NCBI RefSeq assembly: GCF_000368925.1
Contig: NZ_KB849756.1
Coordinates: 819,429 to 883,428 of the forward strand
DNA length: 64,000 bases
Direction of reading: 5' to 3'
Source: Acinetobacter bereziniae LMG 1003 = CIP 70.12
GTDB lineage: Bacteria; Pseudomonadota; Gammaproteobacteria; Pseudomonadales; Moraxellaceae
Shown: piece by piece, positions 35,307-44,310 of the stretch
Position numbering within the stretch: position 1 is the stretch's first letter
Layout: every line of letters begins with the position of its first letter
Program-made: the position numbers and the translations under genes
The notes under the pieces: generated by a model
Told to the model about the DNA's origin: nothing
What the model saw: the letters and a program-made list of their open reading frames with translations, nothing else
The model's database searches: none

Positions 35307-35888
35307 CTAGCAGTAGTTATAGCTCACGCCATAATCGCCCGTATTTAAATCAATGCTGACCAGATGGATTTCACAGTCTGTGCCATTATCAAATTTATAA
35401 ACGTAGTAACGATTACCCGCCTGCTCCGATTCCAGTGCTCCGTGTTCCTGTAAGCTGAAGTCTTTTACTGATTTGCCTGTATCTTTTGCGGCTTTGGCAA
35501 AGACATAGCGTTGATACTTGTCTATATTGTTCTGCTCAAACTGAGGCAGTTCGTCATAAGGCAGCATCGATAGTAAGGTATCAACAGACTTTAGGTTTTT
35601 ATCAAACTCAAAACTCAGCAGCTCAGGTTCATGGTCTGATGGACTCAGACTCTTGCTTCCCGTGGTCAATTCTTTGACATCGATTCCATCCACTTCTGCC
35701 GCTGCAATCTCGGTTGAGGCTGCTTCTGAACTGACGGATTCCAAAGGCTGTGCAGAGCTGGCCTCAGAAGTACTGGCTTGAACAGTTCTTTCAGATACGT
35801 GTTTGGGGCTAAAGAAATAGAAGCCTGCAATGCTGATCAGGGTCAGGGCTAAAATCGCAGCCAAGCCCAATATAGTTTTTTGGTTCAT
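35307..35888 (-). CDS. Membrane-anchored protein of unknown function
   Basis: A 193-aa protein with one N-terminal membrane anchor (ILGLAAILALTLISIAGFYFF), a Ser/Ala/Glu-rich linker (residues ~30-85) and a small globular C-terminal domain ending CEIHLVSIDL...YNYC with two Cys. I do not recognise it. It likely sits in the periplasm. It forms a tight set with the lipoprotein (2 bp) and the secreted protein upstream (18 bp), so the three may act together in the envelope. Confidence 0.65.
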   Translation of the reverse strand: MNQKTILGLAAILALTLISIAGFYFFSPKHVSERTVQASTSEASSAQPLESVSSEAASTEIAAAEVDGIDVKELTTGSKSLSPSDHEPELLSFEFDKNLKSVDTLLSMLPYDELPQFEQNNIDKYQRYVFAKAAKDTGKSVKDFSLQEHGALESEQAGNRYYVYKFDNGTDCEIHLVSIDLNTGDYGVSYNYC

Positions 35889-35906
35889 CTCACATGCTCC
35901 CCGTCT

Positions 35907-36173
35907 TTAGTTGGGTACAGTGACTTGACCGTTCTGAGCATTAAAGTGAACGAAGCGTGGACAACCACCCTGAAAGTTCACCGTAAAATTACGCCAACCA
36001 CGGTTACCCGGATTGGTTTTATACATGCACTGATAGACCCCGCCACCCAAATTGCGGGCCTTAACAAAGTAGGCTTCACTGGCTTGCGCAAACCAGCCTG
36101 CCTGCGTCAATGATGCGCCTGTAAGCAGTGATGAAATAAGGACAGTTTTTAGGAAGGTTTTAAACATAATCAT
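35907..36173 (-). CDS. Small secreted protein
   Basis: An 88-aa protein with a clear signal peptide (FKTFLKTVLISSLLTGASLTQA, cleavage before GWF). The mature ~60 residues are aromatic and Gly/Asn-rich, with two Cys (YQCMYKT, GGCPRF) that may pair. I do not recognise it. It is first of three adjoining envelope-directed genes. Confidence 0.65.
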   Translation of the reverse strand: MIMFKTFLKTVLISSLLTGASLTQAGWFAQASEAYFVKARNLGGGVYQCMYKTNPGNRGWRNFTVNFQGGCPRFVHFNAQNGQVTVPN

Positions 36174-36411
36174 TTTCTCTTTTTATAGGCATCACTCGTC
36201 TTGGTCTTAATCAGACGCAGTGCTCCCCATGCATGAATATTGGAATGAATATCTATGTTTTTTTGAAGTGTTATAGACGATAAAGCACACGGATCTATGA
36301 CCCTCAAAACAGCATGAGAGATTCATCTTCATATCGGTAATATGTACTTGAAAAAGTTTTATTCTTAGAAAGTCATCGACACAGCTATGCATTGACTGCA
36401 CAGCATCAGGT

Positions 36412-36657
36412 CTAATCATCCAACGGCACAAACATGTAAAAAGAGAAATATAAAAGACGGTCTTGATGTAAGCGCATGGCGTACTCATTTGTTTTAAAAG
36501 AATCCTGCCAAATCACTGCTAATATGATGGTGGCAGAACGAAGGAGGGTTAGCAGACTGGTAACAAAGAAACCAGCACGCGCAAGCGCGTCCCCCCTCCG
36601 CCCTACCGCAAAGAAAGGGGGACGAACGGGTCCACAACATGCAAAATGAGATTTCAC
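36412..36657 (-). CDS. Doubtful small ORF with Ash/Icd-like look
   Basis: An 81-codon frame from GTG 36657. The N-terminal part (FACCGPVRPPFFAVGRRGDA, LARAGFFVTSLL) is Arg/Pro-rich and reminds me of the small proteins labelled Ash or cell-division inhibitor Icd-like in P4-type islands, but this is from memory only. The same DNA can form several stable hairpins (36543-36599), so it may instead be an RNA or DNA structure. Confidence 0.3.
   Translation of the reverse strand: MKSHFACCGPVRPPFFAVGRRGDALARAGFFVTSLLTLLRSATIILAVIWQDSFKTNEYAMRLHQDRLLYFSFYMFVPLDD
36543..36599. other. GC-rich multi-hairpin element
   Basis: In AT-rich surroundings, three nested inverted repeats: an outer stem GGAGGG (36543) with CCCTCC (36594), an inner hairpin CTGGT/ACCAG (36557-36575), and a perfect hairpin ACGCGC-AA-GCGCGT (36577-36590). 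Together they would fold as a three-way junction. It could be a small RNA, an immunity-type RNA as in P4 phages, or a protein binding site. It lies in a 720-bp stretch (36174-36889) with no firm gene. Confidence 0.5.
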
Positions 36658-36889
36658 ATATTGTCTTTGTTAATGGGTCTGCTAAAACCCGCTGACGATG
36701 TAGGTCAGCAGGCTAAGGATAATCTGCACGTTATATAGCGTCAAGCAAGCTAAGCGAATGAATAGTGAAAATATTTAGAATTATGAAATGTTTGAATAAG
36801 AATATAGTTAGATTTAAATACAGTTTTTTAAACTACATTCCTTAATCTTCTAAATACAGCTAAAAAAAGCCAATCCAATCCGAAATTTG

Positions 36890-36913
36890 ATGAGGGGTAG
36901 GTTGTGGGGTAAA
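36890..36913 (+). repeat. 24-bp direct repeat, right copy (candidate integrase arm site)
   Basis: Identical to 7542-7565 and in the same direction. It lies 45 bp inside the right att core. See the left copy. Confidence 0.65.
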
Positions 36914-36926
36914 ATCACAGAAAAAA

Positions 36927-36955
36927 AATAAGCCCTTGTAAAAACAAGGGCTTAT
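36927..36955 (-). terminator. Island-borne terminator for tRNA-Ser
   Basis: A 12-bp perfect inverted repeat with a short A-rich loop, just inside the right att core and downstream of the minus-strand tRNA-Ser. It replaces the chromosomal terminator now displaced to 7373-7399. Confidence 0.75.
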
Positions 36956-36958
36956 TAA

Positions 36959-36978
36959 AATATTTGGCGGAAGCGGTG
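36959..36978. repeat. attR: tRNA-Ser 3' end, 20-bp direct repeat
   Basis: Identical to 7404-7423. It covers the last 14 nt of the tRNA-Ser gene and six downstream bases, so the tRNA stays whole after integration. Confidence 0.88.
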
Positions 36979-37054
36979 AGATTCGAACTCACGGAGGACT
37001 CACACCCTCGTCGGTTTTCAAGACCGGTGCATTAAACCGCTCTGCCACGCTTCC
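36965..37054 (-). tRNA. tRNA-Ser(UGA)
   Basis: The minus strand reads GGAAGCGTGGCAGAGCGG at the 5' end and ends CGCTTCCGCCA, so CCA is encoded. The acceptor stem GGAAGCG/CGCTTCC pairs perfectly. The anticodon loop CTTGAAA gives anticodon UGA. A long variable arm (CGAGGGTGTGAGTCCTCC region) and the T loop TTCGAATC are present, as in class II tRNAs. Total 90 nt. It is the integration target of the island to its left. Confidence 0.97.
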
Positions 37055-37152
37055 ATGTGCGCAAGAATACTAAGCTTTTCTAACGATGACAAGAAAAAAA
37101 TAGGCTTAAAGCATTCAAATGCATATTGTTTCATCAAAATCACTGATTTTGA

Positions 37153-39186
37153 TCAAAGTTTAGCTGCTATTTCAGCACCTTCACGAATTGCACGCTTGGC
37201 ATCAAGTTCACCTGCCAATTTAGCACCACCAATAATATGATAATTGGCTAAAGTAGATTCACCCTCTTTTGGCATCAAATCCTTAACAGACTCTTGTCCA
37301 GCACATACCACGATGGTATCTACACGCAACAATTGATCATGACCATTGCTTTCAATCCACAATCCTTCATTGGTCACAGCTTTATATTGCACGCCACGCA
37401 ACATTTTTACCGCATGTTTTTTCAATTGTGCACGATGAACCCAACCCGAAGTTTTACCTAGACCAATCCCTAAAGGTGTTGTTTTCCGTTGCATCAAATA
37501 AATTTGACGAATCGGTGGTTCGACTTCAGCAGGAACAAAGCCTCCTTCGGTCATATAGTTTGGATTTGGGTCGATGCCCCATTCACGTTGCCACTCTGCC
37601 AAAGGCTGTGGTTGTGGCTGATGTTCAGGTTTCAATAAAAATTCTGAGACGTCGAAACCAATACCACCCGCTCCAATCACCGCCACCCGATACCCCACTG
37701 GTGCACCTCGCAACACTTCTGCATAGGACAAAACTTGTGGTGAATCACTGCCATCAATCTTTAAACCACGAGGAATAACACCCGTAGCAATCACAACATC
37801 ATCAAAACCTTCACGTTCTAATTGCTCACGATTGACTTTGGTATTTAAACGTAAGTCCACACCGGTTTTTTCGATTTGTACTTTAAAATATCGAATGGTT
37901 TCATGAAACTCTTCTTTACCCGGTACGACTTTGGCAAGATTAAATTGACCACCAACTTCTGTAGAAGCTTCAAATAAAGTCACTTGATGCCCACGACTTG
38001 CAGCAATTGTCGCAGCAGACATACCTGCAACACCACCACCAACAACAGCAACTTTCTTTGGTTTCTTGGTTTTGAGATAAACCAATTCTGTCTCATGCGC
38101 AGCACGTGGGTTAACCAAACAACTTGCACGTTTATTTTGAAAACTATGGTCTAAACACGCTTGGTTACAGGCAATACAAGTATTAATTTCATCAACACGA
38201 TTAGTTGCAGTTTTACTGACCCAAAAAGCATCCGCCAATAATGGACGTGCCATTTGTACCATGTCCGCTTTACCTGCTGCTAAAATTTCTTCAGCAGTAT
38301 CTGGCATATTGATTCGGTTTGATGCAATAACTGGAACTGAAACATGTTTTTTTACTTCAGCTGTATAATCAACAAAGGCTGCTCGAGGAACGGAGGTCAC
38401 AATAGTTGGGATACGTGCTTCATGCCAGCCAATCCCTGTATTCAATAAAGTAATGCCTGCTTTTTCCAATGCTTGTGCGACAGTGATGACTTCATCCATC
38501 GTATTGCCATCATGGACTAAATCCAACATCGACAAACGGAAGCAAATAATAAACTTTTCACCCACTTTGGAACGAATCGCTTTGACAATTTCTACAGCAA
38601 AACGCATCCGGTTTTCAATCGGACCGCCCCAACGATCTGTACGTTGATTGACATGGCGACTTAAAAATTGATTCAGCAAATATCCTTCTGAACCCATAAT
38701 TTCCACACCATCATAACCCGCCTTTTTTGCCAAGCTTGCAGTTTCTGCATAATCCTGAATCGTTTCAAGGATCAGTCTGTCACTCATCTGACGTGGTTTA
38801 AACATTGAAATTGGAGATTTGATCGGGCTTGCTGAAACCACAAAAGGCTGGTATCCATAACGACCAGAGTGCAATATTTGCATAAGAATTTTTGCGCCAT
38901 GCTTATGTACAGCATGGGTAACTAAACGATGTGGTGCAATATCACCCAAAGTATTCATCGTTCCGCCTGCTGGCAACAACCAACCTTGACGGTTAGGAGA
39001 GATCCCCCCTGTAATAATCAGCCCAACGCCACCTTTAGCTCGCTCGCCAAAATATGCGGCAAGTTTGGGATAATGATAAAAACGATCTTCCAATCCAGTG
39101 TGCATTGAGCCCATTACCACACGATTTTTGATCGTTGTAAATCCTAAATGAAGCGGTTTTAAAATATGTGCATAGCTAGTTGTCAT
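37153..39186 (-). CDS. fadH: NADPH-dependent 2,4-dienoyl-CoA reductase
   Basis: A 677-aa enzyme that reduces 2,4-dienoyl-CoA esters during breakdown of unsaturated fatty acids. The N-terminal ~330 residues are an FMN-binding TIM barrel of the old-yellow-enzyme type (LKPLHLGFTTIKNRVVMGSM, QILHSGRYGYQ, RWGGPIENRMRF). The 4Fe-4S cysteines are C337, C340, C344 and C356. A GGGVAG dinucleotide motif at 383-388 (FAD) and GAGGIG further on (NADPH) complete the E. coli FadH layout and length. It reads toward the tRNA. fadE is elsewhere in the window, not linked. Confidence 0.93.
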   Translation of the reverse strand: MTTSYAHILKPLHLGFTTIKNRVVMGSMHTGLEDRFYHYPKLAAYFGERAKGGVGLIITGGISPNRQGWLLPAGGTMNTLGDIAPHRLVTHAVHKHGAKILMQILHSGRYGYQPFVVSASPIKSPISMFKPRQMSDRLILETIQDYAETASLAKKAGYDGVEIMGSEGYLLNQFLSRHVNQRTDRWGGPIENRMRFAVEIVKAIRSKVGEKFIICFRLSMLDLVHDGNTMDEVITVAQALEKAGITLLNTGIGWHEARIPTIVTSVPRAAFVDYTAEVKKHVSVPVIASNRINMPDTAEEILAAGKADMVQMARPLLADAFWVSKTATNRVDEINTCIACNQACLDHSFQNKRASCLVNPRAAHETELVYLKTKKPKKVAVVGGGVAGMSAATIAASRGHQVTLFEASTEVGGQFNLAKVVPGKEEFHETIRYFKVQIEKTGVDLRLNTKVNREQLEREGFDDVVIATGVIPRGLKIDGSDSPQVLSYAEVLRGAPVGYRVAVIGAGGIGFDVSEFLLKPEHQPQPQPLAEWQREWGIDPNPNYMTEGGFVPAEVEPPIRQIYLMQRKTTPLGIGLGKTSGWVHRAQLKKHAVKMLRGVQYKAVTNEGLWIESNGHDQLLRVDTIVVCAGQESVKDLMPKEGESTLANYHIIGGAKLAGELDAKRAIREGAEIAAKL

Positions 39187-39445
39187 GGTGAATCCTTTTT
39201 AGTTTGGCTTTGCAACTTGTTGCATACTACTTTATCGAGTTTTAAAATTTTTTGGATGGCTTATTTTGATAATTTCTTGGTAGATAGTGTCAATTTACTG
39301 CATTTATTTTTTATTAAAAAAACTTCATCCTGATCTATTTTAATTAATCAATAAAATACAGTTCTATAATACTGTAAAGCAGCGATTTTGGTTATTTTGC
39401 ACTATTACTTTGGAATAAAAGCAAATAAGAAAAGGCATTTTAACA

Positions 39446-40261
39446 ATGAGTCATCCTGTATTTTTAACCAGTACCACGTTTAGCCATATGCCGATCGGTC
39501 AAGAAAATCAATGGGCAGATTTTTTTCAAACAGCTTCTTTTGAACTGGAAGCCAATGCATTTATTCCGATTTTATGGTTAATGCTGTTTAAACAGGACAA
39601 TCTGCATTGGGCTAAATATATCGATGAATTGGATCACAACGACCAAAGAAATCAGGGTGATTTGGAAGAATATCAACAAGATTTTGCAGAAAACTGCTAT
39701 GCCTATTTAGTGATCGAGCAGCAACAGGCTTTAAATAATTTAGAGCAACGGAAGCCCTTATTTATAGCTATTTTTGGTGAAGAAAATATTCCTCATTTTG
39801 AAGAGTTTAAATCTTATATCTTACAATATTATCCTCACTTTATATTGTTACGAACCAATGGATTACCTTTAGACTTAAATGACGCAAACTTTCTAACTCA
39901 ACCCTTAACACACATAGAAAATGCGCAAATGGGTGATACCGAAAATATTGATTTTTTCACTGTGCAACGTCGTGATCTTGCACGTTTCGATGATCAGGCT
40001 TATTTCTTTTACGGTGCAGATGTACTCAGTAGCAGTATAGCATCAGATTCCCTAGAACAGTCCCCATCACCGATGTTAGACACTAAACCACCATCAACAA
40101 CAGCATCAGGATTGGCGATTTGGATCTGTACAGCAATTGTTGCCTTATTAACACTCGGTGTTTGGTTTTCTACTTCTTCGATTTTGTATAGCGTACTTAT
40201 TTTTATCATCAGTGCTTTTGTATTGGGATTCATTTCTTCAAAAATTGGAGAAACAAAGTAG
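39446..40261 (+). CDS. Unknown protein with two C-terminal membrane segments
   Basis: A 271-aa protein. Residues 1-~200 are soluble, acidic and aromatic (FFQTASFELEANAFIPILWLML). A Ser/Pro linker (SLEQSPSPMLDTKPPSTT) follows, then two membrane segments (AIWICTAIVALLTLGVWF and LYSVLIFIISAFVLGFI). I do not recognise it. It is a single gene between divergent fadH and the dld terminator. Confidence 0.65.
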   Translation: MSHPVFLTSTTFSHMPIGQENQWADFFQTASFELEANAFIPILWLMLFKQDNLHWAKYIDELDHNDQRNQGDLEEYQQDFAENCYAYLVIEQQQALNNLEQRKPLFIAIFGEENIPHFEEFKSYILQYYPHFILLRTNGLPLDLNDANFLTQPLTHIENAQMGDTENIDFFTVQRRDLARFDDQAYFFYGADVLSSSIASDSLEQSPSPMLDTKPPSTTASGLAIWICTAIVALLTLGVWFSTSSILYSVLIFIISAFVLGFISSKIGETK

Positions 40262-40284
40262 AACAGGTTGACATATGAGCCACA

Positions 40285-40325
40285 AAAAACCATGAGCAAT
40301 GCGATCAGTATTACTCATGGTTTTT
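40285..40325. terminator. Bidirectional hairpin terminator
   Basis: A 12-bp stem (AAAAACCATGAG and its complement) with a 17-base loop, A and T tracts on both sides, between two convergent genes. Confidence 0.75.
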
Positions 40326-40385
40326 AAACAACTTTTTTTGAAAAAATTTTAATCTATTGCGAACTGCAAAATTAATTTCCCAATT

Positions 40386-42083
40386 TTATTTCCAATATTT
40401 CAATTTACTGGTTTGCCCAATACCCACATTAAAACTATTGGTTGGATCAAGTTTTTGATAATGATTTTTTAAACTTGGTTTAGCCACATAGAGATGCCCT
40501 ACATTATGTTCTGCGGGATATTCAGCTCCACGATCATCCAACAAATGCCACATTTGATGTTCCATTGCCAAAGGATCAACACCTTTTTTTACAATATAGT
40601 CTTGATGAAATACATGACAGAGAAAATGTCCGTAATACAACTTATGAATGATTAAATCATCCATCGCTTTGGGTAAGGTTTCCACCCACTCCCGATCATT
40701 ACGACGTAGTGCAATGTCTAAAGCAACAATATCTTCCACGTCTGAACGGTGTGTATCTCGATAGCGAATTGCCGCACCTGCAACGGCAAAACGGTGTAGA
40801 AATGCTTTGCGCCCTTCTTCCTCAGTACAACGGAAGAAACCACCTAAAGAATGCTGTTGAAAGTAGTCATGTAAAAAAGCTTCAACTTGATCGACGTCTT
40901 GATTTTCGATACGAATCATCAAATGATGTTCATATAAATCACGAAACTCATTCATGCGCTTAGGCAAATGATTCGGTAAGAGTTTGGTCACTATTTGCAA
41001 AATTTTATCGGACAAATTACGTAAACCAATTTTCTCCAGATAACCATCGACTTTATCCTTCATCGCAAATGCTGCAGGTACTTTTGCTGTACCTAATTTT
41101 TCGATAAACATAAACGTATCTTTGCCGTATTCAGCGCCAATATCATAGGCAACACGATGAATATACTCACCGGCAATTGGCAGTCTAAGTAAATCTTTCA
41201 GTAAAAAACGACGAATTTCGGTGAGATCATCATGTGAGTTTGTCCCGACATAAAAGACCTGACTTGGTATTTTCTCAAAGGTGTCTAGACGTACTGCAAA
41301 TACACAGACTTTACCTGCCGAACCCGAAGCTTCAAACAAACGTGATGGGTCCGCATTAAATCGTGCAGGCGTAGCTTCATCAACCTGTTTCACATCATGC
41401 GCATAACGATGATCTGAGGCACAACAACTCGGATTATTTACAATGTCATTGATTTGATAATTTTGACTTTCGAGCTTGGTTAAAATTTCCTCTGGAGTTT
41501 CACCCAAATGAACTCCCAAGTGATTGACCAACTCCAACTCACCTGAATCATTGACACGCGCATAGAGTGCTAACTCGGTATAGGCAGGTCCACGACGAAC
41601 AAGTGCACCGCCAGAGTTATTACAGATCCCGCCTAAAACTGATGCTCCGATACATGATGAACCAATCACAGAGTGTGGTTCACGATTAAATGGAGCTAAT
41701 TCTTTTTCCAAACGATCTAATGTTGCCCCTGGCAAACAAATGACTTGTTGACCTTGATTAATGACCTGAATGCCAGCCAAACGGCGCGTACTCATTAAAA
41801 CCACGGGGCGATCATAATCATCACCAAATGGCGTTGAACCACCAGTCAATCCAGTATTGGCAGCTTGCATAATCACGATGCAATCGGCATTGACAGCAGC
41901 TTGTAACACTTGCCATTGTTCGAATAAAGTTCCTGGAACAACAACAGCAAGTACTTTGCCTGAACCGTATCGACGCCCTTGACGGTAGAGGCGTGTATCA
42001 TGATCTTGGGTCAAAACATGCTGTTGACCAACAATTTGAATCAATTGCTGAATGGTTTGCTGTGAATCAAAATTCGATTGCAT
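40386..42083 (-). CDS. dld: Quinone-dependent D-lactate dehydrogenase
   Basis: A 565-aa flavoprotein that oxidises D-lactate to pyruvate and passes electrons to quinone at the inner membrane face; E. coli Dld is 571 aa. The ATG at 42083 has AGGATAGGG before it; the frame extends to 42131 but that region has no good site. The FAD-binding region (LAVVVPGTLFEQWQVL, QAANTGLTGGSTPFG, SSCIGASVLGGICNNSGG) and the membrane-binding C-terminal domain (HQDYIVKKGVD, GQTSKLKYW) are clear. It is last in the lld cluster, 285 bp after lldD, so an internal promoter is possible. Confidence 0.93.
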   Translation of the reverse strand: MQSNFDSQQTIQQLIQIVGQQHVLTQDHDTRLYRQGRRYGSGKVLAVVVPGTLFEQWQVLQAAVNADCIVIMQAANTGLTGGSTPFGDDYDRPVVLMSTRRLAGIQVINQGQQVICLPGATLDRLEKELAPFNREPHSVIGSSCIGASVLGGICNNSGGALVRRGPAYTELALYARVNDSGELELVNHLGVHLGETPEEILTKLESQNYQINDIVNNPSCCASDHRYAHDVKQVDEATPARFNADPSRLFEASGSAGKVCVFAVRLDTFEKIPSQVFYVGTNSHDDLTEIRRFLLKDLLRLPIAGEYIHRVAYDIGAEYGKDTFMFIEKLGTAKVPAAFAMKDKVDGYLEKIGLRNLSDKILQIVTKLLPNHLPKRMNEFRDLYEHHLMIRIENQDVDQVEAFLHDYFQQHSLGGFFRCTEEEGRKAFLHRFAVAGAAIRYRDTHRSDVEDIVALDIALRRNDREWVETLPKAMDDLIIHKLYYGHFLCHVFHQDYIVKKGVDPLAMEHQMWHLLDDRGAEYPAEHNVGHLYVAKPSLKNHYQKLDPTNSFNVGIGQTSKLKYWK

Positions 42084-42368
42084 TTTCCCTATCCTATCTA
42101 TGAATGCTGACTCAACAAATAAGTTCAGCATTCATTGCAGCGACATTATTTCAATGTAATTGCGACTATGGAAAGCTTTCGATTTAATGTATCTCAATTT
42201 AAAAAGATAGATCAAACCAAAGTCATCCGCAAAACTTGGTCAATATTTTTTAGTTTCATCTTTTAGAAATATCAACTGCTCAAAACGTTTGGCTTCAACG
42301 CTCACAGCTAATATTTAGGCAAGCAAATTCGATAGCTTGATGGATATTTGCTCAACCTCAAAAATATA

Positions 42369-43523
42369 TTAATCAGTCAGTGCTTGATCTAGTTTGACTA
42401 AACAATCAGAAGTAATGTCAGCAATGGTTTTGGCACCCGTCAATGTCATCGCAACACGCATTTCTTTATCAATTAAATCAAGTAGGTTTGATACACCAGC
42501 ACCACCTGCGGCACCTAAGGCATAGACAAATGCACGCCCTAACATACACGTATCAGCGCCAAGTGCGAGCATTCGCACAACATCTAAACCATTACGAATA
42601 CCCGAATCTGCCAGAATCTTAATATCGCCTTTCACAGCATCCGCAATTGGAGGAAGTGCACGTGCTGATGACAACACACCATCGAGTTGACGACCACCAT
42701 GATTAGAAACAACAATACCATCTGCACCGAAACGAACCGCATCTTTAGCGTCTTCAGGATCAAGGATGCCCTTAATCACCATCGGACCATCCCAAAACTC
42801 ACGAATCCATTCTAAATCTTTCCACGAAATAGAGGGATCAAAGTTATTGCCCAGCCAACCGATGTAGTCTTCGAGTCCAGTCGGTTTGCCTAAATATTTG
42901 GAAATATTCCCCAAATCATGCGGACGACCCAGTAAGCCCACGTTCCAAGCCCAATGTGGATGGAAACAAGACTGCATATAACGACGCATTGCTGCATTCG
43001 GACCACTCATCCCTGAATGTGCATCGCGATAACGTGCACCCGGTACAGGCATATCTACAGTAAACACTAAAGTTGAGCAACCTGCTGCTTTAGCACGTTC
43101 CAAGGCATTTTTCATAAAGCCACGGTCACGCAAAACATACAGCTGAAACCACATCGGACGACCAATTGCTGGGGCAACTTCTTCAATTGGGCAGACTGAA
43201 ACTGTAGATAAAGTAAATGGAATGCCTTTTTTATCTGCTGCAACTGCAGCCTGCACTTCACCACGGCGTGCATACATCCCCGTTAAGCCGACAGGAGATA
43301 ATGCAACCGGCATTGATAAAGTTTCATCAAATAACTTTGTTTCTAGACTTAACTGAGACATATCATTTAAAACACGCTGTCTCAAAGCGATTTTTGATAA
43401 ATCTTCTACATTGCGCTTCAGTGTATATTCAGCATATGCACCGCCATCAATGTAATGAAATAAAAATGGAGGTAAACGACGTCTCGCTGCTTCACGATAG
43501 TCATTTGCAGAAGAAATAATCAT
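42369..43523 (-). CDS. lldD: L-lactate dehydrogenase (cytochrome/quinone, FMN)
   Basis: A 384-aa FMN enzyme of the alpha-hydroxyacid oxidase family that turns L-lactate into pyruvate. The start MIISSANDYREAARRRLPP aligns with E. coli LldD and has AGGA seven bases upstream; a Met two codons earlier is closer to that site. Family motifs: PPFLFHYIDGGAY, SPVGLTGMYARRGE, VFTVDMPVPGARYRD, VVSNHGGRQLDG with the catalytic His, and DSGIRNGLDVVRMLALGAD. It directly follows lldR (2 bp). Confidence 0.95.
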   Translation of the reverse strand: MIISSANDYREAARRRLPPFLFHYIDGGAYAEYTLKRNVEDLSKIALRQRVLNDMSQLSLETKLFDETLSMPVALSPVGLTGMYARRGEVQAAVAADKKGIPFTLSTVSVCPIEEVAPAIGRPMWFQLYVLRDRGFMKNALERAKAAGCSTLVFTVDMPVPGARYRDAHSGMSGPNAAMRRYMQSCFHPHWAWNVGLLGRPHDLGNISKYLGKPTGLEDYIGWLGNNFDPSISWKDLEWIREFWDGPMVIKGILDPEDAKDAVRFGADGIVVSNHGGRQLDGVLSSARALPPIADAVKGDIKILADSGIRNGLDVVRMLALGADTCMLGRAFVYALGAAGGAGVSNLLDLIDKEMRVAMTLTGAKTIADITSDCLVKLDQALTD

Positions 43524-43525
43524 GT

Positions 43526-44269
43526 TCATATCCTGTTTAATCGGCTTGCACGTTGACGACGAGCTTCTTCTTCATCAATCATCCGTACTTGCTGCACTAC
43601 AAATTCTATATGTCCACATACTGCATCTCTTGCAGCATCTGGATCATGACGTTCAATTGCATCCATCACTCTAAAATGCTGATCATGCAATTGATCAAAT
43701 CGATGTGTTTCTGAGTAAACCTTACGTCTGCCCAGTAATACGTTAAATTGCAACAAATCGAACACGCCCCGCATCATCTGAATCAAGACTAAATTGTGCG
43801 ATGCCTCAGCAATCGCCAAGTGAAATTTAGCGTCCGCCAGTGAAGCTTGTTCATCATCCCCTAATGACTGAAAGTATGAAATCTGATCATAATATTTACG
43901 GATCAAAGCCAGATCTTCTGTTGTTGCACGTTGTGCTGCATACCAAGCCGAGCCACCCTCAAGAATTGTTCGTGCTTCTTGCACATCAAAACGATAGGCA
44001 GGGTCTTGATCAATTAAATTACTTAACGGGCTAACAATCTGGTTTTGCGACCAGTTCACAGGGATTTGTTGCAAATACGTTCCCGCACCTACTTTACTGA
44101 CCAGTATACCCATACTGGTCAATTGCGAAATCGCTTCTCTTAAAGAAGAACGGGATACACCGAGTTGTTCACACAACTTTCGTTCAGCAGGCAATCGTTC
44201 TCCGACTTGCATGTTTTTTTCTGCGATTAACATGCGTAGGCTGTGGACCACTTTGTCGGAGACTTTCAT
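43526..44269 (-). CDS. lldR: GntR/FCD-family lactate regulator
   Basis: A 247-aa regulator. The N-terminal winged helix (GERLPAERKLCEQLGVSRSS, LREAISQL) is of GntR/FadR type. The C-terminal FCD domain has the metal-binding His pattern (AKFHLAIAEASHN, HDQHFRVMDAIERHD). LldR represses the lactate operon, and lactate relieves it. The likely operators are the palindromes upstream of lldP. It lies between lldP and lldD, as in E. coli lldPRD. Confidence 0.92.
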   Translation of the reverse strand: MKVSDKVVHSLRMLIAEKNMQVGERLPAERKLCEQLGVSRSSLREAISQLTSMGILVSKVGAGTYLQQIPVNWSQNQIVSPLSNLIDQDPAYRFDVQEARTILEGGSAWYAAQRATTEDLALIRKYYDQISYFQSLGDDEQASLADAKFHLAIAEASHNLVLIQMMRGVFDLLQFNVLLGRRKVYSETHRFDQLHDQHFRVMDAIERHDPDAARDAVCGHIEFVVQQVRMIDEEEARRQRASRLNRI

Positions 44270-44310
44270 CTGCTTTCCTTAATATTGCATTGGTTCAGTG
44301 TCGCTGAGTA

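Larger units (their letters stand above)
7404..36978. mobile_element. Integrated defence island in tRNA-Ser(UGA)
   Basis: Bounded by 20-bp direct repeats (7404-7423 and 36959-36978), with a P4-type integrase as its first gene. It carries a SIR2-pAgo plus nuclease unit, AlpA and a Gp2/HUH-like protein, a helicase, an XRE-ImmA pair, a type I restriction-modification operon, YhfG-Fic, and a block of YqaJ, DUF932 and RDF-like genes. Unusually, the integrase lies at the end away from the intact tRNA. No conjugation genes, phage structural genes or IS transposases were seen, so it is either mobilised by another element, a satellite, or partly decayed. The integrase remnant at 12797-13024 shows it is composite. 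Confidence 0.85.

Noticed and set aside
36207..36488. 93-codon minus-strand frame
   Set aside because: Overlaps the other doubtful frame in this gap, with no recognisable protein pattern or start site.
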